Source: WHSW01 sp963749365 (lineage in GTDB: Bacteria; Actinomycetota; Thermoleophilia; Solirubrobacterales; 70-9). Taken from it: 64,000 nt of DNA. Below, in pieces: positions 42,120 through 50,545 of the stretch (position 1 is the stretch's first letter; each line of letters opens with the position of its first letter). Made by a program: the position numbers and the translations under genes. Where the stretch lies: contig CAVVME010000004.1 of the NCBI GenBank assembly GCA_963749365.1, positions 666,865 to 730,864 of the forward strand. Reading direction: 5' to 3'. Below the pieces are notes generated by a model. It made no database searches. It was given only the letters and a program-made list of their open reading frames with translations, and was not told the DNA's origin.

Positions 42120-44846
42120 ATGAACCGCAACCGGGACCTCGACAGTGCGGGTACTGGACGGCGGCATCGCGACACCGCGCTCGCCGGTCCGGGCCCGCTC
42201 ACCCCCGAGCGAGACCCGTCGACCCAGAGCCGGGTGGTGCGTCGCGAGGCGCTGTTCGAGCGGCTGTCGGCGACCCCGGCCGACTGTCTGGCTCTGGTCT
42301 GCGCTCCCGCGGGCAGCGGCAAGACGATGCTGGTGCGCACGTGGCTCGAGGACAGCGGGGTCTCTGAGCACACGGCGTGGGTCGCGGTCGAGCCGCGCGA
42401 GCGAGACTCGCAGCACTTCTGGCTCGCGGTGGTCAACGCGCTCGCGGAGGCTATCGGCGGGGCCGTCGAGCCGCTCGGCCCGACGCCCGGGTTTCGCGGC
42501 GAGGCCGTGGTCGAGAGGGTGCTGGAGGATTTTCGTTCGGTTGACGAGCCGCTCGTGCTGGTGATCGACGACCTGCACGAGCTTCAGTCGTCCGAGGCGC
42601 TGAGGTGGCTCGAGCTGTTCCTCGCCCGGCGGCCCGCCGGCCTGCGGATCGTGCTGACGAGCCGCTCCGAGCCGCACCTGAACATGCACCGCCTGCGCCT
42701 CGCCGGTGAGCTGACCGAGATCCGAGAAGCGGACCTGCGCTTCTCCGCCCAAGAGGTAGCCGAGTTGCTGCAGGCGAGCGCGATCGAGCTCTCAGACGAG
42801 GCGGTGGCGCTGCTTCACGACCGGACCGAGGGGTGGGTCGCGGGCCTGCGGCTGGCCGCGATCTCGCTTGCCGGGCACCCTGACCCCGAGCGGTTCGTGC
42901 GCTACTTCTCCGGCAGCGAGCGCAGCGTCGCCGGATATCTGATGGCCGAGGTGCTGGAACGCCAGCCGCCGGAGGTGCGCGAGCTCCTTCTGCGCTCGTC
43001 GATCCTCAACCGGGTCACGGCGCGCCTGGCCGACGCGATGACCGGCCACTCAGACTCAGAGCGGATCCTGCTCGACCTCGAGGAGGCAAACGCGTTCGTC
43101 ACCTCGCTCGACGCCGACCGCACCTGGTTTCGCTACCACCATCTGTTCGCTGACTTCCTGCGGCTCGAGCTGCGCCGCGCCGACCCCGCCAGCATCGACG
43201 CTCTGCACGGCATAGCCGCTCGCTGGTATGAGGAGCACGGGCATCCGGCTGAGGCGGTCCGGCACGCGCAGGCGGCATCGGACTGGACATACGCGACGCG
43301 CGTGCTTGCCGACAGCTACATCAGCCTGATTCTCGACGGACGGCTCGAAACGGTCGGCGAGCTGCTGGCGACGTTTCCTGCGGAAGCGGCGGCCGAGGAC
43401 GTCGAGCTTGCAATCGTGCTCGCCGCGGCGCGCATGTTCGCGGGACGACGCGACGAGACCGAGGCGTACATAGAGGTGGCCGAGCGGCTCGCCGACACCG
43501 TTCCCCAGGACCGGCGGCGGCGCTTCGACCTGCGCGTCGCCAGCACGAAACTGTGGCTCGCCCGCCGCCGCGTCGACCTCGCGACCGCGCTCGAGGCTAA
43601 GCGCGAGGTGGAGGCGGCGCTGGCGGCCCAATCGGCAAGCGACATCGCTCGCGCAGCCGACCACCGCGCCGCGGCCGTAATGAACGTCGGCATCACCGAG
43701 CTGTGGTCGCTGCGAACCAACGAGGCGCGACGCCACCTCGAGGAGGCTCTGTCCCTGGCGCGGCAGGCGGAACGCCCTTACCTTGAGATCAGTTGCCTCG
43801 CCCATCTCGGCATCGCCGGGCCGGACGCGGGAGGCTCGGTCCTCGACGGGGCCCACTACGCCGAGCAGGCGATCGCGCGGGCCGAAGCGCTCGGATGGGG
43901 CGAGGAGGCGATCATCACTCCGGCGCTGGCAATCAGCGGGGTCGCGCTCATGTGGCTGGGACGGTTCGACGAGGCCGAGCGGCGGCTGGATCGTGCCGAC
44001 CGTGGGCTGCGGCCCGAGGAGGACCCGATGACCACGCTTATCGTCCGCTGGGCGACGGGGCTGCTGCGGCTGATCCAGGGTCGGCTCGCGGAGGCACTGG
44101 CGGGGCTTGCCGAGGCGCAGCGGCTCAGCTCGCTGATGGGCAAGGAGGTGCGGACGATCGAGCCGCAAGGCGTGATGCTCCAGACCCAGGTGCGCATGGG
44201 CAGGGCCGCCGAAGCGAGCGCCGCACTCGCAGAGGTCGACGAAGACGAGCGCGACCGCGCTCTCATCCGGATCGCCGCGGCCGAGATCCACCTGGCGCAG
44301 GATGCTCCCGAAGCGGCGCTCGAAATGCTGACCCCCGTAATCGAAGGGTCCAGGCGGGCGGCTCACTCGACGACGTCGCTGATCGACGCGCTGCTGTTCG
44401 AGGCCTTGGCCCGCGACCGGCTTGGCGACGCTCGGGCAACGGAGGAGGCGATCGAGCGAGCGCTCGACCTCGCAGAGCCCGAGGGAATCATCGTTCCGTT
44501 TGCGGTCGCACCGGTCGACGAGCTGCTGGAGCGGCATCCACGGCACCGCACCGCTCACGCGGCGCTGCTCTCCGAGATCCTCGACGTGCTCGCCGGCTCT
44601 TCCGCAACGGCGCGCGGCACGGCGGCGCCTCTGCGCGACGAGCTGAGCGACGCCGAGCTGCGAGTGGTCAGGTTCCTGCCAAGCAACCTTAAGGCGCCGG
44701 AGATCGCGGCCGAGCTCTTCGTCTCGCCGAACACGGTGCGGACGCACCTGCGCCACATCTATTCCAAGCTCGACGCGCACAGCCGCGCGGAGGCTGTGGA
44801 GCGCGCGCGCGAGCTCGATCTGCTCGCCCCCTCGCGGATTGGCTAG
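42120..44846 (+). CDS. LuxR-family (MalT-like) transcriptional regulator
   Basis: A 908-residue STAND-type regulator. The N-terminal ATPase has APAGSGKTML (P-loop, near residue 62) and LVIDDLHEL (Walker B-like). A long helical, TPR-like middle region (about 400-820) is the likely sensor. The C-terminal LuxR helix-turn-helix includes LKAPEIAAELFVSPNTVRTH and ends near residue 905. This MalT-like layout suggests ligand-triggered oligomerisation and activation of transcription; the ligand is unknown. The ATG is a weak choice, with a GTG before the P-loop region as an alternative. Its stop shares CTAG with the convergent amphi-Trp gene. Confidence 0.88.
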   Translation: MNRNRDLDSAGTGRRHRDTALAGPGPLTPERDPSTQSRVVRREALFERLSATPADCLALVCAPAGSGKTMLVRTWLEDSGVSEHTAWVAVEPRERDSQHFWLAVVNALAEAIGGAVEPLGPTPGFRGEAVVERVLEDFRSVDEPLVLVIDDLHELQSSEALRWLELFLARRPAGLRIVLTSRSEPHLNMHRLRLAGELTEIREADLRFSAQEVAELLQASAIELSDEAVALLHDRTEGWVAGLRLAAISLAGHPDPERFVRYFSGSERSVAGYLMAEVLERQPPEVRELLLRSSILNRVTARLADAMTGHSDSERILLDLEEANAFVTSLDADRTWFRYHHLFADFLRLELRRADPASIDALHGIAARWYEEHGHPAEAVRHAQAASDWTYATRVLADSYISLILDGRLETVGELLATFPAEAAAEDVELAIVLAAARMFAGRRDETEAYIEVAERLADTVPQDRRRRFDLRVASTKLWLARRRVDLATALEAKREVEAALAAQSASDIARAADHRAAAVMNVGITELWSLRTNEARRHLEEALSLARQAERPYLEISCLAHLGIAGPDAGGSVLDGAHYAEQAIARAEALGWGEEAIITPALAISGVALMWLGRFDEAERRLDRADRGLRPEEDPMTTLIVRWATGLLRLIQGRLAEALAGLAEAQRLSSLMGKEVRTIEPQGVMLQTQVRMGRAAEASAALAEVDEDERDRALIRIAAAEIHLAQDAPEAALEMLTPVIEGSRRAAHSTTSLIDALLFEALARDRLGDARATEEAIERALDLAEPEGIIVPFAVAPVDELLERHPRHRTAHAALLSEILDVLAGSSATARGTAAPLRDELSDAELRVVRFLPSNLKAPEIAAELFVSPNTVRTHLRHIYSKLDAHSRAEAVERARELDLLAPSRIG

Positions 44847-45079
44847 TCGGCGGCCGGCGTGGTCGGCCAGCTCAGCTCAAGCTCGAGCTCCACGCGCTCG
44901 TCGTCGGTCTTCGTCTCCCGCTTCAGCGTCACCTCATCGGCCACGGGAACGGTGATCCGGCGACCGCCGTCGATCTTCACCAACCCGCCCGTCATCAGAG
45001 AGTAGGCAACGTCGGTCAGCTGCTCCGCGGCCTGCTGGCGTGACAACCGTTCCGGCTTAGCGTGCATCGACTCGTTCAT
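44843..45079 (-). CDS. Amphi-Trp domain protein
   Basis: A 78-residue protein. LSRQQAAEQLTDVAYSLMTG, ITVPVADEVTLKRETK and the closing LELELSWP match the amphi-Trp domain, a short family named for its amphipathic beta strands and terminal Trp. The function of the family is not known. It is divergent from the lipid-kinase-like gene, with a near-perfect operator-like inverted repeat between them. Confidence 0.82.
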   Translation of the reverse strand: MNESMHAKPERLSRQQAAEQLTDVAYSLMTGGLVKIDGGRRITVPVADEVTLKRETKTDDERVELELELSWPTTPAAD

Positions 45080-45165
45080 GAACAGACACTGTGCGCCCGA
45101 TGTGGGTGACCCTTCATCACGCGATTCAGGTGATTCGCCCGACGGATGGCGAGCCGATCCTGCAG

Positions 45166-45190
45166 TTTGGGTGATGACCGATCACCCAAA
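45166..45190. promoter_or_regulatory. Candidate operator: inverted repeat TTTGGGTGAT-N5-ATCACCCAAA
   Basis: Two perfect 10-bp arms separated by five bases (GACCG) lie in the divergent promoter region between the amphi-Trp gene and the lipid-kinase-like gene. A further GGGTGA half-site is at 45104-45109. The geometry suits a dimeric regulator; the LuxR-type protein encoded next door is one candidate, but this is inference. Confidence 0.55.
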
Positions 45191-45229
45191 TCGGCCTGAG
45201 ACTGCCTCCATGACGCGCTCGGGTCGGGC

Positions 45230-46156
45230 ATGACTCCCCCGCGGCGGATCGGTTGGAAGACGGTCGATCCGCCGCGCCGACCTGTCCTGTTCGTCAATCC
45301 GAGGTCCGGCCGCGGCGCCGGGCCTCGGATTGCCGCGCAGGCGAGAGAAAGGAGGATCAGCGTCGTGGAGTTCGGCCCGGGACGGAACCTCGCGACCGCG
45401 ATCGACGAGGCTCTTGCCGGCGGCGGGGACGCGCTCGCGGTGGCGGGCGGCGATGGGTCGCTGGCGACCGTCGCCGCGGCGGCGCTGGCGTATGACCTGC
45501 CGTTCGTTTGCGTGCCGGCGGGAACCCGCAACCACTTCGCCCGCGACCTCGGGCTGGATCCGGCCGATCCAATCGTCGCCCTCGACGCCCTCAGCGACGG
45601 CATCGAGGGCCGGATCGATGTCGGGGAGGTGAGCGGCCACCTCTTTCTCAACAACGTCTCGCTCGGGATCTACGCCGAGGCGGTTCGCGACGCGGGGTAT
45701 CGCGATGCGAAGGTGCGCATCTTGGTCGAGACCGCACGCGGCGTCCTCGGCCCAGGCACCGAGATCTCCGGACTGGACATCGTCGACGACCTTGGCAACA
45801 GCCATACCGATCCTGCGATCGTGCTCGTGTCGAACAATCCCTACGCCCTGGGCGGACCGTTCTCGCGCGGCGCCCGCCCGACGCTGAGCGGCGGTCGGCT
45901 CGGGATCGTTGTCATCGACCGACCGGCGCCCGGACGCAGGCCCCCAGGTCGCGCGTGGAGCTCCGTTTCGTTGCGGGTCGATGCCTCGGGCAGCGTGCAC
46001 GCCGGGATCGACGGCGAAGCGGGCAAGCTGTCACCGCCGCTCGAGTTCGCGATCCGGCCGGCGGCGCTGCGGGTCAGAACGCCTCGCGGGGTTCGTTCCG
46101 CCGGCGACAGCGCTCGAGCGCCGCGACGGCCAACGGCGCCAAGGCGACACCGCTGA
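45230..46156 (+). CDS. Diacylglycerol/sphingosine kinase-like protein
   Basis: A 308-residue protein with the diacylglycerol-kinase catalytic domain: VLFVNPRSGRGAG at residues 19-31, VAGGDGSLATVAAAAL (near 70-85) containing GGDG, then VCVPAGTRNHFARDLGL, the conserved substrate-side loop. The C-terminal half forms the second beta domain (HLFLNNVSLGIYAEAV). It should phosphorylate a lipid alcohol at the membrane with ATP. The Arg/Pro-rich last 30 residues may be an artefact of lost original end or a true tail. Confidence 0.85.
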   Translation: MTPPRRIGWKTVDPPRRPVLFVNPRSGRGAGPRIAAQARERRISVVEFGPGRNLATAIDEALAGGGDALAVAGGDGSLATVAAAALAYDLPFVCVPAGTRNHFARDLGLDPADPIVALDALSDGIEGRIDVGEVSGHLFLNNVSLGIYAEAVRDAGYRDAKVRILVETARGVLGPGTEISGLDIVDDLGNSHTDPAIVLVSNNPYALGGPFSRGARPTLSGGRLGIVVIDRPAPGRRPPGRAWSSVSLRVDASGSVHAGIDGEAGKLSPPLEFAIRPAALRVRTPRGVRSAGDSARAPRRPTAPRRHR

Positions 46157-46204
46157 CCGTCCCGGCAATCGCATCCAAGTGGGCTTCGAGAGGAGGACAC
46201 GCCG

Positions 46205-46744
46205 TCAGTGCACGAGGGCCTTGAGGAGCACGAGCGCGAGCCCGAGCACCAAGGCAATCGCGGCCGAGAAGATCGTTCCGCGCAGGTCTGCCCCGTGCCT
46301 TATCGCCGCATAGCCGCCCGCGGCGGCCAACTCGACCAGTGCGAGGACCGTCGCCGCGACGAGCGCGGTGCGGTCGGGGAAGACGCCGACCGCCCCGAGC
46401 CCTAGGACGCCGATCAGCGGGATGGCGACCTCGACGAGCGCCCAGTGGTCCCGCAGCGCGCGAGCCGCCTCGGCTCTGGTTGGCGTTCCCTGAGACACGC
46501 CTTTCCCAAGCAGGGCCGCGTACACGTGCGCCAGCGAGAACACAGTCGCCGTGACCAGCACCGCCAACGCAACCCGCCCGGCGTCGTCTTCTCCGTATTC
46601 CCGCGAGACCACGATCACCGTCGTGGCGAGGATGAGCCCGTAGATGCCTTCGGTCGCGCTTCTGCTCGTTCGGACGATCAGTGGGCGCCAGTCCGCCGGT
46701 CGAGCGGTGTGGCGCTGGTCCATCTTGCTCGAGGCTCCTCGCAT
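46205..46744 (-). CDS. Integral membrane protein, unknown function
   Basis: A 179-residue protein with about five membrane helices after a polar N-terminus (RSATEGIYGLILATTVIVVS opens the first). This type is frequent in actinobacteria but without known function. It ends close to the truncated cyclase N-terminal fragment upstream of it on the same strand (18 bp from that fragment's stop). Confidence 0.7.
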   Translation of the reverse strand: MRGASSKMDQRHTARPADWRPLIVRTSRSATEGIYGLILATTVIVVSREYGEDDAGRVALAVLVTATVFSLAHVYAALLGKGVSQGTPTRAEAARALRDHWALVEVAIPLIGVLGLGAVGVFPDRTALVAATVLALVELAAAGGYAAIRHGADLRGTIFSAAIALVLGLALVLLKALVH

Positions 46745-46762
46745 CGTCGGACCGCGCCGACC

Positions 46763-46984
46763 CTACTCGGCCGGCCGATTACGAGGCCTCCACCGGCTTG
46801 GCTCCGCCGCCGACGGCGTTGCCAATCTCACTGCGGCCTCGAGAACCCGGGCGGGGATCAGGTAGTTGAGAGCGCCCCGCTCGTCGTCGGGGCCCCAGCG
46901 CCCCCAGGCGGAGACGGCCTCGAACAGGTCTTTGAACTCAGCGGCTGTCAACTCGTCTCGGCGGCCTTGGTCCCCGGTGCTCAT
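46763..46984 (-). pseudogene. Cyclase-family gene, N-terminal remnant
   Basis: Beginning MSTGDQGRRDELTAAEFKDL, the frame continues with WGRWGPDDERGALNYL and PARVLEAAVRLA, the opening of cyclase-family (kynurenine-formamidase-like) proteins. After about 60 residues similarity ends and a stop follows; the catalytic HxGTHxD region is missing. The C-terminal end of such a gene is at 41.3 kb, same strand. A second, shorter copy of this 5' end lies near 53.4 kb. A TTG at 47005 would add seven residues. Confidence 0.7.
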
Positions 46985-47003
46985 CGTGTCCCCCGTTGTC
47001 GCC
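46912..47003. repeat. 92-bp direct repeat, copy A (5' end of cyclase gene)
   Basis: This segment matches 53346-53437 in the same orientation at 87 of 92 positions by direct comparison. It covers the start codon, about 24 codons and some 19 bp of upstream sequence of the cyclase gene. Confidence 0.85.
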
Positions 47004-47244
47004 AAGAACGGCGAGCGCGTCTACTCGCGAGAGCAGGACCATGTTCTGGGCCGAGACGGCGAGTAGATGCTCCGTTTAGGTCAGAGCGTCCCCGGGCGGC
47101 GACGGCGGACTACCGCGTCTCGTCCAACGCGATACTTCTGTCTCGAAGGGCTCAGCCCAACACGAACGGTCGCCGGGCCCGGGCCAAAGACTCGACGTTC
47201 GGGGCGCGGCTAGAAGTTCGTTAGGTCGAAGACTCCCCAGGCGT

Positions 47245-47517
47245 TCAGATTCTCAGCACCTTCGCCTTTTCGCTGGCGAACTCCTCATCCGTGAGCACGC
47301 CTTGTTCGTGAAGCTGACCAAGCTCCTTCAGCCGCTCTGTGGTCTCGGCAGTCACTCCACCCGACGCCGCTGGGGCGGGGTCGGTGGGCCCAGCCTGCTG
47401 CGGCGCGCTGTCCTGCTGCTCTGCGGCGAGCTTGTTGTCCCTGTGCTTCTTGGCAGCGATGGCGGCTCCGCCGAGTGCGGCTGCACGTCGTCTGCGTTGG
47501 CGTCTGTCTCGTCCCAT
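47245..47517 (-). CDS. SHOCT-domain protein
   Basis: A 90-residue protein with a very basic N-terminus (GRDRRQRRRRAAALGGAAI), a Gln/Pro-rich linker and a C-terminal SHOCT motif (RLKELGQLHEQGVLTDEEFASEKAKVL). SHOCT modules are short helical oligomerisation motifs at protein ends. A related arrangement occurs in many small actinobacterial proteins of unknown role. Confidence 0.75.
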   Translation of the reverse strand: MGRDRRQRRRRAAALGGAAIAAKKHRDNKLAAEQQDSAPQQAGPTDPAPAASGGVTAETTERLKELGQLHEQGVLTDEEFASEKAKVLRI

Positions 47518-47555
47518 GGACGTCGCCTCCTTCGACTCGATCCTCGTGCAGCATC

Positions 47556-47954
47556 TCACAGGCTTTCCACATCTCCAAAATCCCGTCGACCCCCTCTGCT
47601 CGCCGAGCGGATTCCCGAATACACATCGTGAGCGCCGATCACGAAGGCATCGGAGCGCGCGGGCCGGGGCGCTGTGCCGGCAGCGTACTCCTGCATCGGC
47701 ACGTCGCCGGCGGCCCACGCCGCCATCACGGGGTCGATGATGCGCCAGGCCTCGTCGGCCTCGTCGCTGCGGATGAACAGCATCGGGTTGCGCTGGAGCA
47801 TCTCCTCGATCAGGTGGGCGTCGGCCGAGATCTCGGCGGTGTCGAGCGTGCCTCGAGCCGATAGCTCGTCTTCGGCCAACTGGGCGACCGCGGGCAGTAG
47901 CAGGCGGCTGGTCAGATCACCGGAGGCTCCGAACAGGACCATGCGCTCGATCAT
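47556..47954 (-). pseudogene. Glucose-6-phosphate dehydrogenase remnant, internally deleted
   Basis: The frame begins MIERMVLFGASGDLTSRLLL, the nucleotide-binding N-terminus of zwf, but after about 28 residues jumps to LIEEMLQRNPMLFIRSDEADEAWRIIDPVM and VPMQEYAAGTA, which is zwf C-terminal sequence. Roughly 400 residues, including the RIDHYLGK active site, are missing. The final 40 codons are unrelated read-through. An intact zwf of a different sequence type lies at 55.5 kb, so this is not a recent copy of it. Confidence 0.75.
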
Positions 47955-47965
47955 TCTGTGACGCG

Positions 47966-48853
47966 TTACTCGGTTCGTCGTGGGAGGTCTCTGAAGCGTG
48001 GCGAGGGCAGCCCCGTCACCCCGGGCCGGCAACGAAAGATCGCGCCCGCCAGCGGCTCCTCGCCAGGCCGCTCGCAGTCGACCCATGAGGTCGTGATGTA
48101 GAGGTCGCCGCCATCGCCGCCGCCGAAGGCCACGGAGGTGGGATTCGAGGTCGGCAGCTCTACGACGTCGTCGAGCGTGCCCTCCGCTCGGTAGCGGTGG
48201 ACTGCCCCGGCTCGTCCCAGTGCCACCCACAGCATCCCGTCAGCGTCAACGGTCATGCCGTCCGGCCAGAGCTGCTCGCGGCTGAGATCGAGGAAACGCC
48301 GGCGACCGCTGAGGGCACCCGTCGCAGCGTCCAGGTCGAACACATCGACGACGCAGAGGGCCGTGTCGGCGAGGTAGAGCCGCCCGCGCGGCTCATCGAA
48401 CGCCGGCCCGTTGGGGATGGTCAGACCGTCGACGACACGGGTCACCCGGCCCCCGTCGACCCGATAGAGCGCCCCGTTTCGCGGTCGCTTGTCGAAGGCC
48501 ATCGTGCCGACCCAGACGCGTCCGCCACCGTCGACCTTGATGTCGTTGGCGCGGTTCTCGGGCCCGTCCTGCTCGATTGGAACCCGCACGTCCAGCGTGC
48601 CCGTGCTGCGGTCGAGCACCGCCAGGCCCTCCGGGCTTGCCACCACCGGCTCGCCCATCGCGCCGAGCACCACGCCACCCGGCTGCCCGGCGGTGCTCCA
48701 GGAGCTGTGCTCAGAGGACTCCGGATCGAAGCAATGCACCCGCTCGCCGGTGATGTCCACCCACCACAGGCGGGCCGTCGCGGCGTCCCACAACGGGCCC
48801 TCGGCGTGCTCCGCCCGCACGCTTAACGCAACCTCGACTGGGGTGTCGCCCAT
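47966..48853 (-). CDS. SMP-30/gluconolactonase family protein
   Basis: A 295-residue six-bladed propeller lactonase. Metal ligands are expected at E18 (HAEGPLWD), N148 (IPNGPAF) and D198 (WPDGM), with N103 in RANDIK near the substrate. Members hydrolyse sugar lactones such as gluconolactone or gluconolactone 6-phosphate-like compounds. The position beside a zwf remnant suggests an original link to glucose oxidation, but the substrate is not defined by sequence. Confidence 0.88.
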   Translation of the reverse strand: MGDTPVEVALSVRAEHAEGPLWDAATARLWWVDITGERVHCFDPESSEHSSWSTAGQPGGVVLGAMGEPVVASPEGLAVLDRSTGTLDVRVPIEQDGPENRANDIKVDGGGRVWVGTMAFDKRPRNGALYRVDGGRVTRVVDGLTIPNGPAFDEPRGRLYLADTALCVVDVFDLDAATGALSGRRRFLDLSREQLWPDGMTVDADGMLWVALGRAGAVHRYRAEGTLDDVVELPTSNPTSVAFGGGDGGDLYITTSWVDCERPGEEPLAGAIFRCRPGVTGLPSPRFRDLPRRTE

Positions 48854-48949
48854 TTCGCAGGCCCCTTACCTGGTGCCTCCGAGGCGCCCAGACCCCGCAG
48901 CGGATCCCGGAGATGCGACGCTACGAGCCTGCCATCTGACGACCTCGAT

Positions 48950-50383
48950 GTGATCGTGATCGGCGCCGGGCCCGCGGGCGTCGTCGCTGCGCTGCGCGCG
49001 GCACGACTCGGAGCTCGAACGGCCCTCGTCACGCGCGACGAGCTCGGGGGAATGGCCGCCAACGACGGGCCGGTGCCGGTGCGGACTTTGGCCCACGCGG
49101 CGCGACTGATGCGGGAGGCAAGGCAACTCGGGCACTACGGGATCAGCGCCGGCGAGCCAACGCTCGACTATCGGCGTCTGCTCGCGCGCGTGCGCGAGGT
49201 CACCGGCGACGTGCGCGCACACGCGCTCTTGCGCGACGAGCTCAAGCAGGCCGGCGTGACCATCTACGAACACGCCGGAATCGCCCGCTTTGTCGAGCCG
49301 CGGGTGATTGAGAGCGAAAACGGACCGCGACTGCGAGCCGCGAACATCATCCTTTGCACCGGCGGCGTGTCGCGGCAGCTCCCCTTGCCCGGCTTCGAGC
49401 TGACCTGCACCCACAGCGACGCCTGGCGCCTCGAATCGGCGCCCGACTCGCTGCTGGTGATCGGCGCCGGTGCAACCGGGGTCCAAGTCGCCTCGATCTT
49501 CAACGCCTTCGGATCGCGGGTCATCCTGTTCGAGGCCGCCCCCCGCATCCTCATGAGCGAGGACGAGCAGGTGGCCGCAGCGATGAGCACGGCGCTGCAC
49601 GCCTCCGGCGTGCGCGTCCTCGAGCACGCCGGAACTATCGAGCGCTTCGAGCCATCTCCCGCCGGAGTGCGACTCGTCTATTCCGGGAGAGATACACAGG
49701 CAGAAATCGACGCGACGTTGGCCGTTGTTGCGGTCGGCTGGCTCGCGAACACCGACCCGCTCGACCTCGCGGTGGCCGGGGTGGAGACCGATCCGCGCGG
49801 CTACATCAAGGTGGACTCCCAGCTCCGCACGACCGCCCCGGGCATCTACGCCGCGGGAGACGTCACGGGGCACCTCATGGTCGTCCACGAGGCCGCGCGC
49901 GAGGCCTACCTCGCAGCGACCAACGCCACCGTCGGGAGCACCGAGATCCTTCCCGCGGAGGTCAGCCCTCTGGGCAGCTTCACGGACCCCGAATACGCCT
50001 CTGTCGGGCTCAGCGAGGCGACCGCTCGCGAGACCCATGACGTCGTCGTGGGGGAAGAGGGCTTCGAGTCGATGCCGCGCCCGATCATCGACGGTCGCCC
50101 CACGGGGTTCTGCAAGCTCGTCGCCGACCGCGAGAACCACACGATCCTCGGCTGTCACATCGTCGGTGAGCGGGCGGTCGAACTCGCCCAGCTGGCAGCG
50201 CTCGCGGTGGCGTCCGGGATGAAGGTCGAGCAGCTCGCCCTCGTTCCCTTCTCGTTCCCCACCTACGCCAACGCGCTCGGCCGCGCAGCGGTCAGAGCCG
50301 CGCGCCAGCTCGACTCTCGCTCGAGCTGGGCCGACGAGGGGATGGCATGGGACGCCGGTGTCGCCGCCGCCCTCGATGACTGA
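48950..50383 (+). CDS. Disulfide-reductase-like flavoprotein without the redox cysteine pair
   Basis: A 477-residue protein of the mercuric reductase/dihydrolipoamide dehydrogenase family. FAD site VIGAGPAGVVAALRA, NAD(P) site LLVIGAGATGVQVAS and GIYAAGDVTGHLMVVHEA are present. The usual GGTCxxxGCIP is replaced by GGMAANDGPVPVR (residues 33-45), so both active cysteines are missing, and the catalytic C-terminal HPTxxE is FPTYANAL. Thiol chemistry is therefore unlikely; transhydrogenase or diaphorase activity is possible. The GTG chosen cuts into the first strand; a CTG at 48929 would restore a normal N-terminus. Confidence 0.82.
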   Translation: MIVIGAGPAGVVAALRAARLGARTALVTRDELGGMAANDGPVPVRTLAHAARLMREARQLGHYGISAGEPTLDYRRLLARVREVTGDVRAHALLRDELKQAGVTIYEHAGIARFVEPRVIESENGPRLRAANIILCTGGVSRQLPLPGFELTCTHSDAWRLESAPDSLLVIGAGATGVQVASIFNAFGSRVILFEAAPRILMSEDEQVAAAMSTALHASGVRVLEHAGTIERFEPSPAGVRLVYSGRDTQAEIDATLAVVAVGWLANTDPLDLAVAGVETDPRGYIKVDSQLRTTAPGIYAAGDVTGHLMVVHEAAREAYLAATNATVGSTEILPAEVSPLGSFTDPEYASVGLSEATARETHDVVVGEEGFESMPRPIIDGRPTGFCKLVADRENHTILGCHIVGERAVELAQLAALAVASGMKVEQLALVPFSFPTYANALGRAAVRAARQLDSRSSWADEGMAWDAGVAAALDD

Positions 50384-50545
50384 GGCACGGTCGGTCATCG
50401 CACACGACTGCGGTTACTCATGCCGAGGTGATCCATGGTTCATTGTCGAGCCTTTCGATGCCCTTGGGGGCTCGCCGAGGGTCCTCAACGAGATCGTCAT
50501 CGTCGGCGACCGCGGGGCGATCATGGCCGACATCACGCGTCACGA

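Noticed and set aside
50384..50545. Short plus-strand frame containing IVIVGDRGAIMADI, reminiscent of transposase segments
   Set aside because: The match is a single short phrase, with no inverted repeats, no catalytic triad and no flanking target duplication; too weak to call an insertion-sequence remnant.
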